Of a stretch of 64,000 bases of DNA, positions 1 to 35,725 are shown piece after piece. The translations under genes were made by a program, and so were the position numbers. The stretch spans positions 24,440,193 to 24,504,192 of the forward strand of contig JAKGHH010000005.1 of the NCBI GenBank assembly GCA_022828595.1. The letters run 5' to 3'. The notes below the pieces were generated by a model. It was not told where the DNA came from, did no database searches, and was given only the letters and a program-made list of their open reading frames with translations. This DNA is from Nelumbo lutea (Eukaryota; Streptophyta; Magnoliopsida; Proteales; Nelumbonaceae). The number at the start of each line of letters is the position of its first letter. The stretch's first letter is position 1.

Positions 1-1430
1 TAGTCGAGAGATAAAGCAACAACTTGTACCCGAAGCTCCGCTTTATGAGGAGAGGTGGTGAACTTAGGTATCTCTTTAGTTCTTGAAAGGACCGTTCATA
101 TTCCTTGGTCCACTTGAAATCTTTTACCTTTTTTAGGGCCTTGAAGAAGGGATAGCATCAGCCCGCGGACTTTGACATGAACCTGTTGAGGGTGGCTACT
201 CATCTAGTGAGGCACTGCACTTCTTTATAGGTCCAGGGTGATTGCATGTCGAGTATGGCCTGTATCTTCTTCGTACTGGCTTTGATTCCTCTCTTTGTAA
301 CCATGAACCCTAGGAATTTTTCAGAGCCGACCCCAAAAGCACATTTTGTCAGGTTCAACTTCATCATGTACTTCCTGAGGGCTCCAAAGACTTCCTTGAG
401 GTCGACTAGGAGGTGCTGGGCCTTCTTGATCTTTACGAGTTTGTCATCCACGTAGGCTTCTACATTGCGGTCGAGTTGATCTTTGAACACCTCATTCACC
501 AGTCGTTGATAATAAAGTCCGCAGTCCATGATGAAGGCGGTCTTCTCCTGGTTGTCAAGATGAATTTGGATTTGGTTGTAACCTGAGAATGCATCCATGA
601 AGCTCAAGAATTCATGCCCGGCCATTGCACTGACAAGCTGGTCGATCCTCGGTAGTCTGGGTACTTTACTTCCTGGATGAGGCCGATATCCTCCTCGTTG
701 ATCACCTGCCTCTGTTCCGTGGCGAAGCTTCTCTTCTTCTGCCTGATGGGTTGGTAGCACAGGTCGGCATTCAAGCATTAGGTGATGACCTTGGGGTCAA
801 TCCTTAGCATGTCCACCACTAACCAAGCAAACACATTGGCTTGGTCCTTTAGTAGTTGTATGAGATCTTCACACAGGTGATTTTCTAGGAGGGATCCGAC
901 CTGGACCATCTTCTTAAGGTCTTATTCGGAGAGCGGCACTTGTATCAAGTCTTTGGCAGGCTGACCACACTGCATCTTTAGCTTGTCCCATAGGTCTATG
1001 CTCTCAGTCACTAGGGTTTCTATAGCTATGGATTTTTCTCAACAAGACGTCAGGTAGCATTGCCGTGTTACCCTCTGGTCCCCTCACGCTACTTCCACTC
1101 CATTTGGGGTCAGGAATTTCATTGTGAGGTGGAACGTGGAGACAAAGGCCCGTAGAGCATTCAAGATCAGTCAGTTAATCATAGTCGTGGTAGTGATGTC
1201 GTTGTCTCCGATCAGAAGGGAAAGGCTGATCTTCCCAGTTGGCATGAGGAACTCCTTAGAGAAGCCCATCAAAGGAGTGTTGACCGGGGTGAGGTGGTCT
1301 TTGCCGATGTCGAGCTATTCAAATGCATCCTCAAAGAGAACATCAGATGAGCTCCTTGTGTCTACTAAGATGCTCCGTACTTCAAAGTTGGCTATCTCAT
1401 GCGAGGTCTGGATAGGGGTGCTCACGGTTT
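1..1430 (-). pseudogene. Ty3/gypsy (Tat-like) pol remnant: protease, RT, start of RNase H
   Basis: Read on the minus strand, this is a broken gypsy pol. About 1400-1315 encodes the aspartic-protease core ANFEVRSILVDTRSSSDVLF, in which the catalytic D-T-G has become D-T-R. About 640-200 encodes RT with LPRIDQLV, SFMDAFSGYNQI and the active-site box AYVDD, then the KFLGFMV segment. About 200-1 continues into the RT thumb/RNase H linker (FKWTKEYERSFKELK). Just before LPRIDQLV the frame shifts, and the conserved stretch usually found there (LVKK...WRMCVDYTDLN) is deleted. In-frame stops occur near 190. The element runs off the left edge. No function is expected. The Tat-lineage assignment rests on the style of the gag zinc knuckle at 3627-3938 and is tentative. 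Confidence 0.88.
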
Positions 1431-1937
1431 GGTTGGGCACTTTTTTTGAATCGAACTGATAGTACTGGTTTTTGGAAAATCGGTAATCGGAACTGAACCA
1501 AACCAAAACCAGTTGGTTAACGGATTGACCAATTCGGTTAACCATTGGTTTGGTTTGCTGGATTTTTTATTTTTTAAGTTTTAACAATATATATTATAAA
1601 AATAAATATAAATATATAATAAAAATTATAAATATATATAATATTATATTTTAAATAATATATAATATATTATAAATATATATTTATTAATTTATAATAT
1701 ATAAAAATATATAATATATAATATACCTAAATATATATTATATAGAAATATATGTCTATCGGTCAATTCAGTTAACCATCGGTTATTTATATTGGTTAAC
1801 CAAAACTGAACTAGTACCTTCAGTTTTTTAAAAACTTCGAACCAAAACTGAACCAACTGGTTCGGTCAACTGATATTTCGGTTCAATTTCAGTTATTTTT
1901 TCAGTTGATTTGGTTTTTTGGTCTTTTTTGGTCACCG
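1430..1937. repeat. AT-rich MITE-like insertion inside the gypsy protease region
   Basis: About 500 bp separates the minus-strand protease codons VSTP (near 1429-1418) from the preceding gypsy sequence at 1938-1953. The ends are rich in inverted GGTTCGGTTTTGGTT-like motifs (1478-1555 against 1790-1915) around an AT-rich core (1560-1760) of TATAAT runs. The flanks CTCAC at 1425-1429 and GTCAC at 1931-1935 may be the target duplication. No coding capacity. Exact ends are uncertain. Confidence 0.6.
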
Positions 1938-1953
1938 TAGAGGTGGTCCTCGG

Positions 1954-3588
1954 ATGTGTATTTGCTACACTAGCAAGTGCACTAGTCGCTCAAGTAATAA
2001 AGTGATGAATAGAGTATCGTTTCCCACGAGGACTTATGTAGCAACTACTAGTAGTATATTAGCCTACTCTTATCTGATTAGCCGAAATTTAAATCTAATT
2101 CAAATCTGAAATCCTAACTACAAAACTATCTTTAAAACATTGGATCAAACACCTTCCATGCAAGTTGAGGAGACAAGCTAAATATGCACAGAAATTGATT
2201 CAACAACTAGTTCTCTTAGGCCATTCGAGTAGACTAGGATTCAGCCTTGGTTTGGTGAAACCCCAAGGCAATGAACAGCCTCTCTCAAGCGCAAGTTCTA
2301 TCTATGCATGAGTGATGGTCCTTATATCTCTATCAAGGATCTAATCATCATGCATGCATTAAGATCTAGAAATTCTAGGGCTTCATTTCAGCTGGATAAA
2401 CATCAACTCAGCTGAATGATCACCAACTGAATTGTGCAAGTTATCTCTAACCTTGCACTCAGTTCGGTTCTTGATTAGCAGATCTGAAATCTTAGAGTCT
2501 TTCTCAAGCACTTTAGGATTTCCAAGAAAGAGGAACAATTCGGCCAAACTGGATTAAAGTTACCTGAATTCTCTCTCAAGTAATTTGGATATTACAATTT
2601 CATGGTCTGAAATTACAGATCGAAGATTACAAAATAGCAATTTGGCTAGAAGTTCTACAATTGAATTTCCAATCAAGAAACATCAATATTGCATCTACTC
2701 TACTCGAATGATCCTAGAAACCAAATTACAGAATTCATGCTTCCATTACAACAAGAAAGGAAAAATGATGGAGAAATTACATAAATCCTAGATGAATTTG
2801 ATTACCAAATGTGTAGAAATCAAGTGAGAAGGTGAGAAGGCAACCTAGATCTCCAATGGCTTCTTCTCCGTTCGAATTCAGCTTCTTCTTTTCTTGAAGT
2901 TGCTTGAATCCCCTTCTCTTCTCCTCTCTTGCGCCTATCTCTCTCTTCTCTCTTCAAGAAATCGAACTCAAGAACTCAAGGAGAGTTTGAAATCAGGTAT
3001 TGGACCCCCTCTCCCCTCTTTCTCTTCTCCTTTTATAGCTTTCTCTTCAGCCCCTTTCTCTCATCTAGAAAGTTTGGCACCTTTATCCTTTCTTGAACCT
3101 TCTAGAAGTTGTTACCCCTAGCTTCTCTTGAACTTTCTAGAAGTTGTTGCCCCTAGCTTCTCTTGGGATAAAATTTGGGTTGCTCTTGAGTTGTAATTTG
3201 GGCTACTCTTGAGCTGCAAATGGGCTGCTCTTGAGCTGCAATTTGGGCTGCTCTGAAGCTGCAAATGGGCCTCCCCCTTGTTGGGCCGAATAGGCTCCCT
3301 TGGAAGGTTGCGGTTGAGCTCTCTCTTTGGGTTCTCCCAAAGAGTGTTGTATGGGCTTTAAGGGCCGAATAGCCCTCTTTTGACCTTTCGGCTGAGCCTT
3401 GCTCCTAGCTGGGCTATATTACCTCCAATTTGGCCACTTGTAGCATGGGTTTTTGTTCTTTTTCCCCTAGACTTATCCCCTTTGATAATTTCCGGAAATC
3501 AAGCTAAATTGGGGTAAGAATTCACACAAATCAACATAAAAACCATGTATAAAACCTCAGAAAATATGTGTAATTTGTGCACTCATCA
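1954..3588 (-). mobile_element. 1.6-kb non-coding insertion with 7-bp target duplication, in gypsy gag-pol
   Basis: TCCTCGG occurs directly before (1947-1953) and after (3589-3595) this stretch. Removing it restores the gypsy reading ITFTEDD...VSTP on the minus strand, so it is a secondary insertion. On the minus strand it begins TGATGAGTGCACAAATTAC and ends AGCAAATACACAT. It has no domain-bearing frame. It has C/T-rich tracts (2880-3100) and TTGGGCTGCTCTTGAGCTGC-type short repeats at 3178-3260. It may be a solo LTR or other non-autonomous element; a 7-bp duplication is not the usual 5 bp of LTR elements, so the class is open. Confidence 0.65.
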
Positions 3589-4745
3589 TCCTCGGTGAAG
3601 GTGATCGAGTTCTCTCGCCTTCTTTTCTACTCCCTGTCATCGATCTTGAGCAACCGTACATACGCCTTGCAGCCCGAGCTACTCTCTCCTCTGGCGGCCA
3701 TCTCTCCTAAGATTATAGCAATGACCCCGGCTGGGGGAGCGCAGGTTAGAGGTATGGATGTTGGGCATGGTTCTCCCATTGCCTTCTCGTCTTTGTTGAT
3801 AAACCGACTGAGGCATCTGCTCTTGATCATGTCCTTGATGTGGTGGTGCAGATCAGAACAGTTGTCGGTGTCATGGTCTTGGTACCGATGGAACTTGCAG
3901 TATTTGTCATGGTTCCTCTTGTTGTTTTGGGATTTCATCTTCTCAGCCTACATGAGGCTTGTCGAAGTCTTCTAGTGTTTCTAGTTGGCTATGAGCTGCA
4001 CCAGGAATTGGTTCTCCAACTACTCCTAGGAGGAGATAGAGCACGGGGCAAGGGAGGAGTACCATGTCAAAGCTACTCCTTTGAGAGTCGCCATGCAGCA
4101 TCATCTAGGATTTGAAGGCTTCAATGTGGTCATTGGGGTCCATGGATCCGCTGTACCTCTCAAATTGCGATGCTCGCCAGCCGGCCGGGGGGAGCTCGTC
4201 TTGTGTAAAGGGTGGCTGCCAGGCTCCGTTGGTTGGACCATAGGAGGAAACACACTTCTTTTGGCTTAGCTGTGCTCTAGCTCGGTCAGGCGCTGCTAGA
4301 GTTCCCTGATCTCCACTTCCCTATTGTCCGATGCTGCATGCATAATATTTTCCTTCTTTAGCACTACTGGGAGATATTTAACCGAGCTAGATTCGGTGGC
4401 GTAGACCTGCTATTGCGTCCACCTATTGAGCATTTCCTTCACTAGAATCCAGGTAGATTGATGTGTTCTGCTATGGTTGTCGCGTTCATGGGACCGAGCT
4501 AAGGAGCCTGATCTTCTTGTGGTCTCCTGCTTTTCTTGGTTAGGTCGTGCCCTGTCCTTGCCTAATCGGTGCTTTTTGGGGTCCTCAGGGTGAGGATTGG
4601 TCGCAATAAGAGTCGGGGTAAGAGGGGGGACGGTCTGAGGAGGTTGTTCTGTAGACCCCAGCATTTGCATCATCGTCAAGATTTGATTGACCTTTTCTTG
4701 CATCGCTTGGAATTGGGCAAGGTTGACCGCGGTCTGTTGGGATTG
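3589..4745 (-). pseudogene. Ty3/gypsy gag remnant with zinc knuckle
   Basis: Minus-strand continuation of the element at 1-1430. 4703-4410 is an open segment resembling a gag N-terminus, with a glutamine/proline-rich stretch and a basic region. Near 4153-4115 lies YSGSMDPNDHIEA, the typical start of the Retrotrans_gag domain. 3938-3627 carries the nucleocapsid region KYCKFHRYQDHDTDNC, a CCHC-like knuckle of the plant Tat-type gag, followed by a linker toward ITFTEDD near 3605. Frameshifts separate the parts, so no single gag frame exists. The gypsy signal fades at about 4745. Confidence 0.8.
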
Positions 4746-5707
4746 TTGCTAAATGCCGCGGTGTGGAGGACTATGATTAAAGGCTTGTAAAACCCTAATT
4801 AATTTAGGTTAACACACAATCAATCCATTAAAGGCCCAAAATTATCCAATAATTTTATCTTGGTATATGGGCTAAATTGCAAAAGGCAGTTCGACCCATA
4901 TAGTGGCTATGCTGAAAATGGGATGATGTTGCTTTAACCTAACATAAATAGGATTTTTAAGGGAGGGCCAAATTGGTCCATGTAGTGGAATGTCAAACCC
5001 TTGGTCCAAATCCAGTTTTGAGCCACCAAAAACGTGACCCATGGGGCTGTGATCAAACCCCATTGAACCATTGATTCAGCCCAACTAGTTTGGACCAAAC
5101 TATGTTAAATCGGCCTAGGGTTTGGTGTCCAAAACATGCAATAATTCATTTGAATCTGATATGAAATTTAACAGCTGAAAATTGGCAATTAATCACAACA
5201 AATAAATAATAAACTAGGGCTGCAAGTGTGATGGTCCGAATCTGATCCAAACGAACTGCAAACCTACAAAAACTGTTAATCGCAGATTGTAGTTTTTTTG
5301 CAAAATCTTTCTTATTCTCGTTCGTGCGCTCTAGCAAGTCTTTTGATGTAAAGAAATAGAAAACCCTAATTTTCTATTACTTACATTAGAAAAAATCCTC
5401 AAACAATTTTTCTGAAAAGAACAAAAATTATTATAAAGCAATAATAAAATAATAAGTTTCTCAGGTGCATAGATCTTGGTGTCATTAAAGAATTCAATCT
5501 CCATTACACAAATAGGCCAAGAACCAAATAAATCACAAGAACAATTCTAGATTATATCATAATATATTAAAAATTTCAGATCAATTCGCCCAAAACTAAG
5601 AACCGATTTCTCAAAAAACCTGCAAACTACTCAAATTCGGCTAGACTAGTTTTGCCGATTTGAGTCTTAGTTCAGATTTGATCTTTTCCAGTTCAAGAGT
5701 GAACCTA
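4746..5707 (-). other. Untranslated leader of the copia element whose LTR follows
   Basis: Downstream (minus strand) of the primer-binding site at 5719-5708 there are about 960 bases without copia gag or pol motifs. They look like the retroelement's 5' leader, broken off at the junction with the gypsy remnant near 4745. Minus-strand open frames of about 60 residues at 4872-5063 and 5146-5337 show no recognisable domain. Confidence 0.5.
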
Positions 5708-5719
5708 GCTCTGATACCA
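5708..5719 (-). promoter_or_regulatory. Retrotransposon primer-binding site (tRNA-iMet)
   Basis: Minus strand reads TGGTATCAGAGC, the complement of the plant initiator-Met tRNA 3' end. It lies one base downstream of the LTR end (…CCTTCCTACA at 5721), which fixes the LTR boundary and the minus orientation of the element. Confidence 0.88.
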
Positions 5720-5720
5720 C

Positions 5721-7189
5721 TGTAGGAAGGTGAAATTCATCATATGGATGGCCAAACCAAAACTAATATTTTCTTGCAAAAATCAGAGATTAAACTTATC
5801 AATATCAGTCACAAAAGGGGAGATCGAATTAAGGTTTCTGGGGTGGCAAGAGCCGAGAGTGATCTGGATCAGTTCAATCTTTCTTTTCTTAAGCCATAAA
5901 GAGCACCACTCCTAATCGAATTAGAAGGTTCCTAATCCAAATCTTTATTTGGATCTGGACTCTATCAGTGGATAAGAGTTATCCTCTTATGAGAATGGGT
6001 GCTCCATACCCATATTCACCCATGTCATATGACTACTTAAGTTGTCATGTGACATCCTAATTAATCACATTAATCATGGGTGTTAGGCCCATTAAGCAAG
6101 TAGTTCACGTCCCAAGATAGTTGCTGGCCCACATAGGTTCAATTTGTATGGCGTAGGACCCCAACAATGACCTCACATAAGCCCACATGGGTTCGGTCCA
6201 GCCTCTGTGAAAAGGCCTGGCTGAATTCACTACCAAATGCAGTGAACCCCTAAGTCCATCAATATGGGATCTTAATGGGCCCAACATTTATAGTTAAATG
6301 ATCCCTGAGTCCAATCATTCTATAAAGGCCCAAGGATAATGAACTTAAGCAAGATATAGTCCTTCAGGTAAACAATCCTTAATAGTCTTTTACACTTAAC
6401 CTCTCAACCCATAATGATCACACTGCCCGACAGGGAAGGACCTCTCCCCTGATTGCAAGGTGTAGTGTTGCACTCACTGCTCGGATGGGTCTCGGGAATT
6501 AAAACCTTTTGAAAATCCTTTTTCTTAAAACATAGTATACATATATATATTATCATATAAATATATTTTTCAAAACAAATCTCAAACACGGTTGAAATCG
6601 ACTACTAACTGTTTTGGTTTCTATCAAAGAGAGTGTAGTCCCAATCATTCACTTTGTCTAACAAAGGGGCTGATTCTATCAATATGATCATCCACTCGAG
6701 TGAATTCTCAGATTGCCCCAACATACCTAGGTTTTGACCCCCAAAGGATCCCATTGATTGGCATATCAAAGATAGCCTAATCTAACACCTAGTGTAGCAC
6801 CATAATCAAGTCCAAGGCTTATGTGTAACTTTCCACTTTTGCCCATCATTCTCCAAGGTATAGGGCATAACTGGAAAATGGTTTGGATTTAGTTCTTTAA
6901 AAAAACACACATTACATGTGCTTCGGTTCTAACCCGAGCAACTGAGACAAGTTGCCACAACTTCTTTGGCAGCACATTGGTGTCAACCTTGGCAAGATAA
7001 ACTCCCCAAGTCTACCCAACGGCTAAGAACATTCTAAACTAACAAAAGTCTCATAAGTGTCCAGTTTAAAGGGTAATTACAAAAAAACACACCAATGATA
7101 ACATGAAACAATTATATACTTTTATTCATTTACAATAAATGTATTTGCACATCAATCTGATTGGAGCTAAGGGCATACATTGTCTAACA
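5721..7189 (-). mobile_element. Copia-family LTR, copy 1 (5' LTR with primer site)
   Basis: On the minus strand it starts TGTTAGACAATGTATGCCC and ends CCTTCCTACA, with TG...CA termini and 1469 bp. It is followed by a tRNA-iMet primer site, so this is a 5' LTR. The same family recurs at 20627-22586, about 27480-30534, 30965-32890, 36374-37290 and 61436-63220, sharing for example the block around TTTGACCCCCAAAGGATCCC. Family assignment to copia comes from the copy at 61436-63220, which is joined to copia RNase H. Confidence 0.88.
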
Positions 7190-7859
7190 ATAAAGCGGCC
7201 ACGAAGGTGACACATAGCACCTAGGGCCAACTCAACCATAACCCAAACAGTACACACTTCCATTAGGCCTATTGGTATTGAACTATAGTGAACCATATGC
7301 TTTATATTCTCATGGTTTTACCCTGTGTTTTATATGTTTGCCATGTTTCTTTTGTTACAAGAAGACCTTGCATTAGAGAGCATTGGTGGCTACAAATTTG
7401 TAGAAATCTATAGCAAAACTTGCAATGAACTTATGGAATATGCTTTGTTCTCTTGAATTCAACTTCTCTCATTTGGACTTAGGATTTATCCTTTTTTCTC
7501 TCTCAAAAGATTTTATAGTCTTTTTATTAGGTTTTAGGATGTATTTCTGAAGATGTTGAACTTCAAACTTTTGTTTATCCATGCATGCTCAAAAGTTATA
7601 TATATATATATATTGTTAAGTAATGCTCAAGAGCTTTATTTATAGGCATTTCTATTCTCTTTTAATTACATATAAAGTTGGACAGGCCCATGCAACAAGG
7701 GGCTCAAATTAATTGAAACCTTAACCCTGAACTAGAGAGAGAGAGAGAACCCGAGTCCTAACTTGTGAAAAAGGTTAACAACACTAGGTTAGATTATGTT
7801 AATTATATATAGTCATTTTTTTAGATAACAAAGATGACTATGTAAATAGAGAGACAGGG
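7190..7859. other. Intergenic stretch, no gene seen
   Basis: No domain or splice-compatible exon recognised. It contains a short (TA)n microsatellite near 7594-7612. Confidence 0.5.
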
Positions 7860-10800
7860 TTCTACTTGGATTTATTTATGGACCATCGGTAAAAGCCCAT
7901 AGAAATAATTTCTAGTTTCAATTAAATCAACGACTTCAAAACATTAATCTACCTTTCTTACTTATTGGAGACCTTAATGAGGCAGATCATATCACAATCC
8001 AAGATCCATTCCCCTTTGACAGAACAAGTAGACTATCCTCTACTCAATACCATAAATTGATCTTTGATCATAATATTACTGAAATTTATATCCAATGTGG
8101 TAAAATGAGTTGGTTTAATAAGAGATCTATAGGTCTAGTTAATAGGACTCTAGATAGAGCCTTAGCTACCCCTGATTGGATCTCAGCCTTTCCTCATGCA
8201 ACCCTCAATATTTTTGCTCGATGGGGATCTGATCATCATCCTCTAATTCTTGATATTTCCCCAAAAAGGGGTCAACATCCTAAACCTTTCAAGTGCTTTG
8301 AAATGTGGCTTTCAGATGAAACTTGTAAATCTGAAATACTAAATGGGTGGAATTCTCCTATGACTGGTTATAAGGCATTTCGAATCTCATCAAAGATGGA
8401 TCAAATCAAGCATAATCTTATTCATTGGAAGAAAACCAAATTCATTGATCCCTACCATCACTTGAATCAGTTAGAATCCCAAATACCTCAATTAGAACAA
8501 AATACCCATTGGAATCATATGGAAATAAGATCTCTATACAATATATATATATAATGAAGAAAAATTACAAATTGGAAGTTTTTGGAGGCAATGATCCAAA
8601 CAACTCTGGCTCAATTTGGGAGACAAAAACACTAATTACTTTCATAAAAGTACAATGTGTCGCCAAAGAAGAAATGAAATTTAAGGAATTAAAAATAATC
8701 AAGGGACTTGTGTGATTGATCATAAGGATATAGTTGGAATCTTTATTGACTGTTTTTCAGATCTTTTTACTCACCATTCCTCTTTTGATCTGACATCTGT
8801 CATTGATTTTTTCAACCCCATCATCATTGAGGAAGACAATTAGATGCTAACTACTATTCCTTCTGAAGAAGAGATCACATCAACACTATTCAGTATAGAG
8901 AGTCTTAACTCTCCTGGACCAGATGGAATGCATATCCTAATGTATAAGGAATTCTAGGACTTGATGAGTGTTGATATCATAGACTTTGCTAAATAATTTT
9001 TCCAAAATAAGAAATTAATGAAACATCTCAATCATACCTTTATTTGTCTAATTCCCAAAAAGGAAAATTGTACCACAGTTTAGGATTAACGTCTAATTAG
9101 TCTTTGCAATGTTCTGTACAAAATCCTTTGAAAAATTCTAGCCAATAGACTACGTACTGTCTTGGATAAATGCATCTCTCTCCTAACCAATCAGTTTTTA
9201 TCCAGGCCGACAAATGGTGGACAATACCATTATTGCACATGAAAGGTTTCACTACCTGTAACATCATAAAAAAGGTATAAGCTATGTGACTATTAAACTA
9301 GACATGACAAAAGCCTATGATCGCCTCAAGTGGTCTTTTCTTCTTGAAGTTCTCAAAGCATTAAGATTTGCACCAAACTTTTATCAAATCATTCATGAAT
9401 ATATTTCCTTAGTTTCTTACTCCATTCTAATCAATGGTACTGTAGAGGGCCAAAATTTACCTACTAGGGGCCTCAGGCAAGGAGAACCTTTATCTCCTTA
9501 CCTTTTTATTATTGCCATCGTATACATAACTCACATGATCTCCAAAGCTGAAAATGATAACCAAATTCAAGGTTTAAAAATCTCACCTCAAGCCCCTGCC
9601 ATCTCTCACTTATTATTTGTCGATGACATTCTTCTATTCTTAAGAAGTCATAAAGATGAACTAAATTCCCTTAAAACTCTTCTCCACCAATTTCAGAATC
9701 TTTTAGGACAACTCATTATTATGGACAAATATGGTATCTATTTTAGCAAAAATACCCATTCAAAACATCAACGAATGATTCGGAGACAACTCCAAATGAA
9801 ATCCCTTCCTGCAAATTCAAAATATTTAGGTCTCCCTTTAATTTGGGGACACAACAAGCATTCCCAATTCTCTTTCATCTTGGAAAACCTTAAGAATAAA
9901 CTTAATAAATGGAAAGCCTCCACCATTAGTCAAGCAGGTAAACGAGTTCTCATACATTCTGTTCTTCAATCCATTCCTTCTCATTCCATGATTGTAACTC
10001 AATTACCTTAGAAAACAATTAATGAGATTGATCGAATCATTAAAAATTTTTGGTGGAGCAAATCTAAAAAGAATCCCTATCCTTATGATTGGGCTCCTTA
10101 GAACAAACTCACTCTTCCTAAATCACTTGGTGGACTAGGTTTTAGACAAACCAAGCCAATTAATAATGTCCTTCTTAAGATACTCGCTTTGAGATTTCTT
10201 AATAATCAACAAAATTGGCGGGCCCAGTTATGGAAGTCTAAATACCTACCCCATAATACCCTTTTTCCCCACAACATTCCTCATTCTAGTTCTTATTTTT
10301 GGAAATCGGTAGCACCCAAACTACAAAATCTTCTCCTAGAGGTAGGTTTCTTAGTCTCAAAATCTTCCACGGATAGTATTACTCAAGTTCCTTGGTTACA
10401 AATTAATGATAAGTTTCAGCTTATTATTCAACCTATCCTTGCTCAATTAGCAGATTTTACTTTCTCTAATCTTATGGAAAATGGTACTTGGCACATACCA
10501 ACAATCCAAAGTCATTTTGATTCTCAACGAACTACTCAAATCCTTAAGACTCCTATTTTACCTGTAAATACTCCTACAGAATGGATTTGGACTAAGCACT
10601 CGTCAGGAAAATTCAAAACTTCAGCTGCTTATACTACTTTAATTCAAGATTCTATTCCTTTCCTATCTGATCAAATAAAATTTTGTACCAAATAGATATG
10701 GAAACTTTCTTGTCCCCCTTGTTACCAACTTTTATTGTGTAGAATCATCCATGGTTACATCCATGTAAAGGATAAAATCCTTCTTGACACTCAAGATCTA

Positions 10801-12190
10801 ATCTGTGTTTTCTGCCAAAATCATCTTGAAACCCTAAATCATCTTTTCCTTGAGTGTCCCTTTAAAAATATGTTCTCTTTGCATCACCCTAGAATATAAA
10901 TCTTACTGATGCAACTCTTTGATCATGGATTGACTGTATTATTAATATTGATCATAAGAGCCTAGATAAAAACACTTTTCGGACAATATTTTCTTGGTAT
11001 GCTATTGCTTTATATTACATCTGGTTTGCAAGAAATGAAAGAATCTTCAAATTCAAATATTTCCAATCTTTGGATTATAAGGAAAACTATTTCTACTTTT
11101 TATGACTTTTTGGGCTCTTAGTTGCAATCAAATCTATCTGTAGAATTAGCCCTCCATCTATGTTTACAGATCAAACCATGTACTGATTGTATCATTTTCA
11201 TTGATGTAGGGAAAGTTAACCACTTTCTATTTTCTTATGGAATTATCATCCTAAATGTTCAACTACATTGAATCCAAATTGTAGGAGGAAAGAAAAGATT
11301 AAAATCTGTAGCAAAAGCTGAACTTTTTGCTATCTATCAAAGAAGTATTTTGGCCTAACAATTTGGAAAATTTCATCCGATTATTTGTTCAGACTCCTAG
11401 ATCTTTGTTCAAGCTTTTCAAAAACAAACATCTCTGCATTGGTCATCCTTAGGACTATTACTAGAAACTTAAAATCTCTTTTATGCTTTTAGGTTTTTTC
11501 AGTCATTATATATTAGTAGGAGGTATAATTAGGGATGGCAATTTTCCCCATTTCCCCGATCCTCGTGGGGCAAGAATGGGGATGATTTTCCCCCCACGGA
11601 GACAGGGATGGGGAAATTTTCATCCACGTTAGCGGGAACGGGGTGGGGATGGGGAGAGCACTCCTCGCCCTACGGGGACTCCGATCCCTACTTCATGGGA
11701 TCCCTACTAATATATATGTATATATGTATGCATACGCTATATATGTAACTATGTAAACATACATTTATGTATTAATATTTTTAAAAATATAGTTGAATAT
11801 GTTTAAATATTTTTTAATACAATTGTAATGCTAATTATTATTATTTTTTATTTTTTAAATAAAATAAAAAACAAAAACAAAATAATTAGCATTATAAAGA
11901 ATCACGGGAAAAATGGGATCCCCGTGGGGATCAGGATAACCTTGTCCCCGTTAACGGAGACAGGGACGAGGATGGAGGGGGATTTTCGTGGGGACGGGGA
12001 CGGGGAGAGGGTCCCCGCCCCGCCCCCTTGCCATCTAGGTATAATGTTCCTGCACATCAATTAGCAAAATGGAGTAAATATGTTATACGGGAACATTTTT
12101 TGTTACCAAAACCTTGTAAGCTGCTCCATTTGTTAATATATTGTGATTTTTCTTGTCAAAAAAAAGAAAAAAAGAAGAAAAGATTTCACA
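7860..12190 (+). pseudogene. 5'-truncated L1-type LINE (endonuclease, RT, zinc-binding and RNase H-like parts)
   Basis: Plus-strand non-LTR retrotransposon. It begins inside the APE-type endonuclease (YGPS near 7885, LLIGDLNEA near 7960) and reaches the endonuclease end GSDHHPLILDI (near 8228-8260). The RT spans about 8870-10100: GPDGM, a long open segment 9286-10011 with KLDMTKAYDRLKW, GLRQGEPLSP and the active-site box FVDD (usually FADD), then KYLGLPL and INNVLLK-type C-terminal motifs. A zf-RVT cysteine/histidine region (CVFCQNHLETLNHLFLECP) lies near 10806-10860. An RNase H-like domain follows (IIFIDVGKV near 11190; VPAHQLAKWS near 12048). It ends with a poly-A-rich tail at 12158-12185. 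Stops and frameshifts are frequent, so it is inactive. A MITE splits the RNase H part at 11530-12037. Confidence 0.92.
11530..12037. mobile_element. hAT-type MITE with perfect 8-bp target duplication
   Basis: GGTATAAT flanks the element on both sides (11522-11529 and 12038-12045). The termini are inverted: TAGGGATGGCAA at the left, TTGCCATCTA at the right. The ends are strikingly G/C-rich (repeated GGGGACGGGGA-like blocks) and pair with each other; the core 11700-11900 is AT-rich. Excision restores the LINE RNase H reading (GGYNVPAHQLAKW). Eight-base duplications with TAGGG termini are typical of hAT elements. Confidence 0.93.
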
Positions 12191-12481
12191 CCCAAAACCT
12201 TTTAATCCCACCCAAATAATTACTGTTTTAGGGGCATTTAAATTATATAATTTGTTTATCATCTATAAAAAAAGAAAAAATATTTGAGATTTCAACGATA
12301 TGGAGGCCTTCGATATGAGACCAGAAGCATGTTTTTCGACTCCGAATCATCTTATAGGTTTCCGTGTGGCTCACCTTGGAAAGCCAAGAGCCGCTGAACT
12401 TGGGTCCTCCAAACGTGGCATCTACTCATCTCATCGGCGTTGTCCGTCGTGAATGCCGAAGGAAAAGATCAGAAACATCAG
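12191..12481 (+). promoter_or_regulatory. Presumed OPR promoter and 5' UTR
   Basis: Only about 290 bp lies between the LINE tail and the OPR start codon. ACGTGGC at 12413-12419 resembles a G-box/ABRE core. TATATAATT at 12244-12252 could be a TATA element, but it is 230 bp from the ATG. Transcription start is not determined. Confidence 0.4.

Positions 12482-35725
<23,244 letters not shown>

Noticed and set aside
3577..4269. Plus-strand open frames of 60-130 codons
   Set aside because: They are antisense to the gypsy gag zinc-knuckle and core regions, which explain the coding-like composition.
12440..12481. Alternative OPR start 14 codons upstream
   Set aside because: It is in frame, but OPR1/2 proteins begin at the MAE... 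position. The upstream residues show no family similarity. It cannot be excluded without the RNA 5' end.
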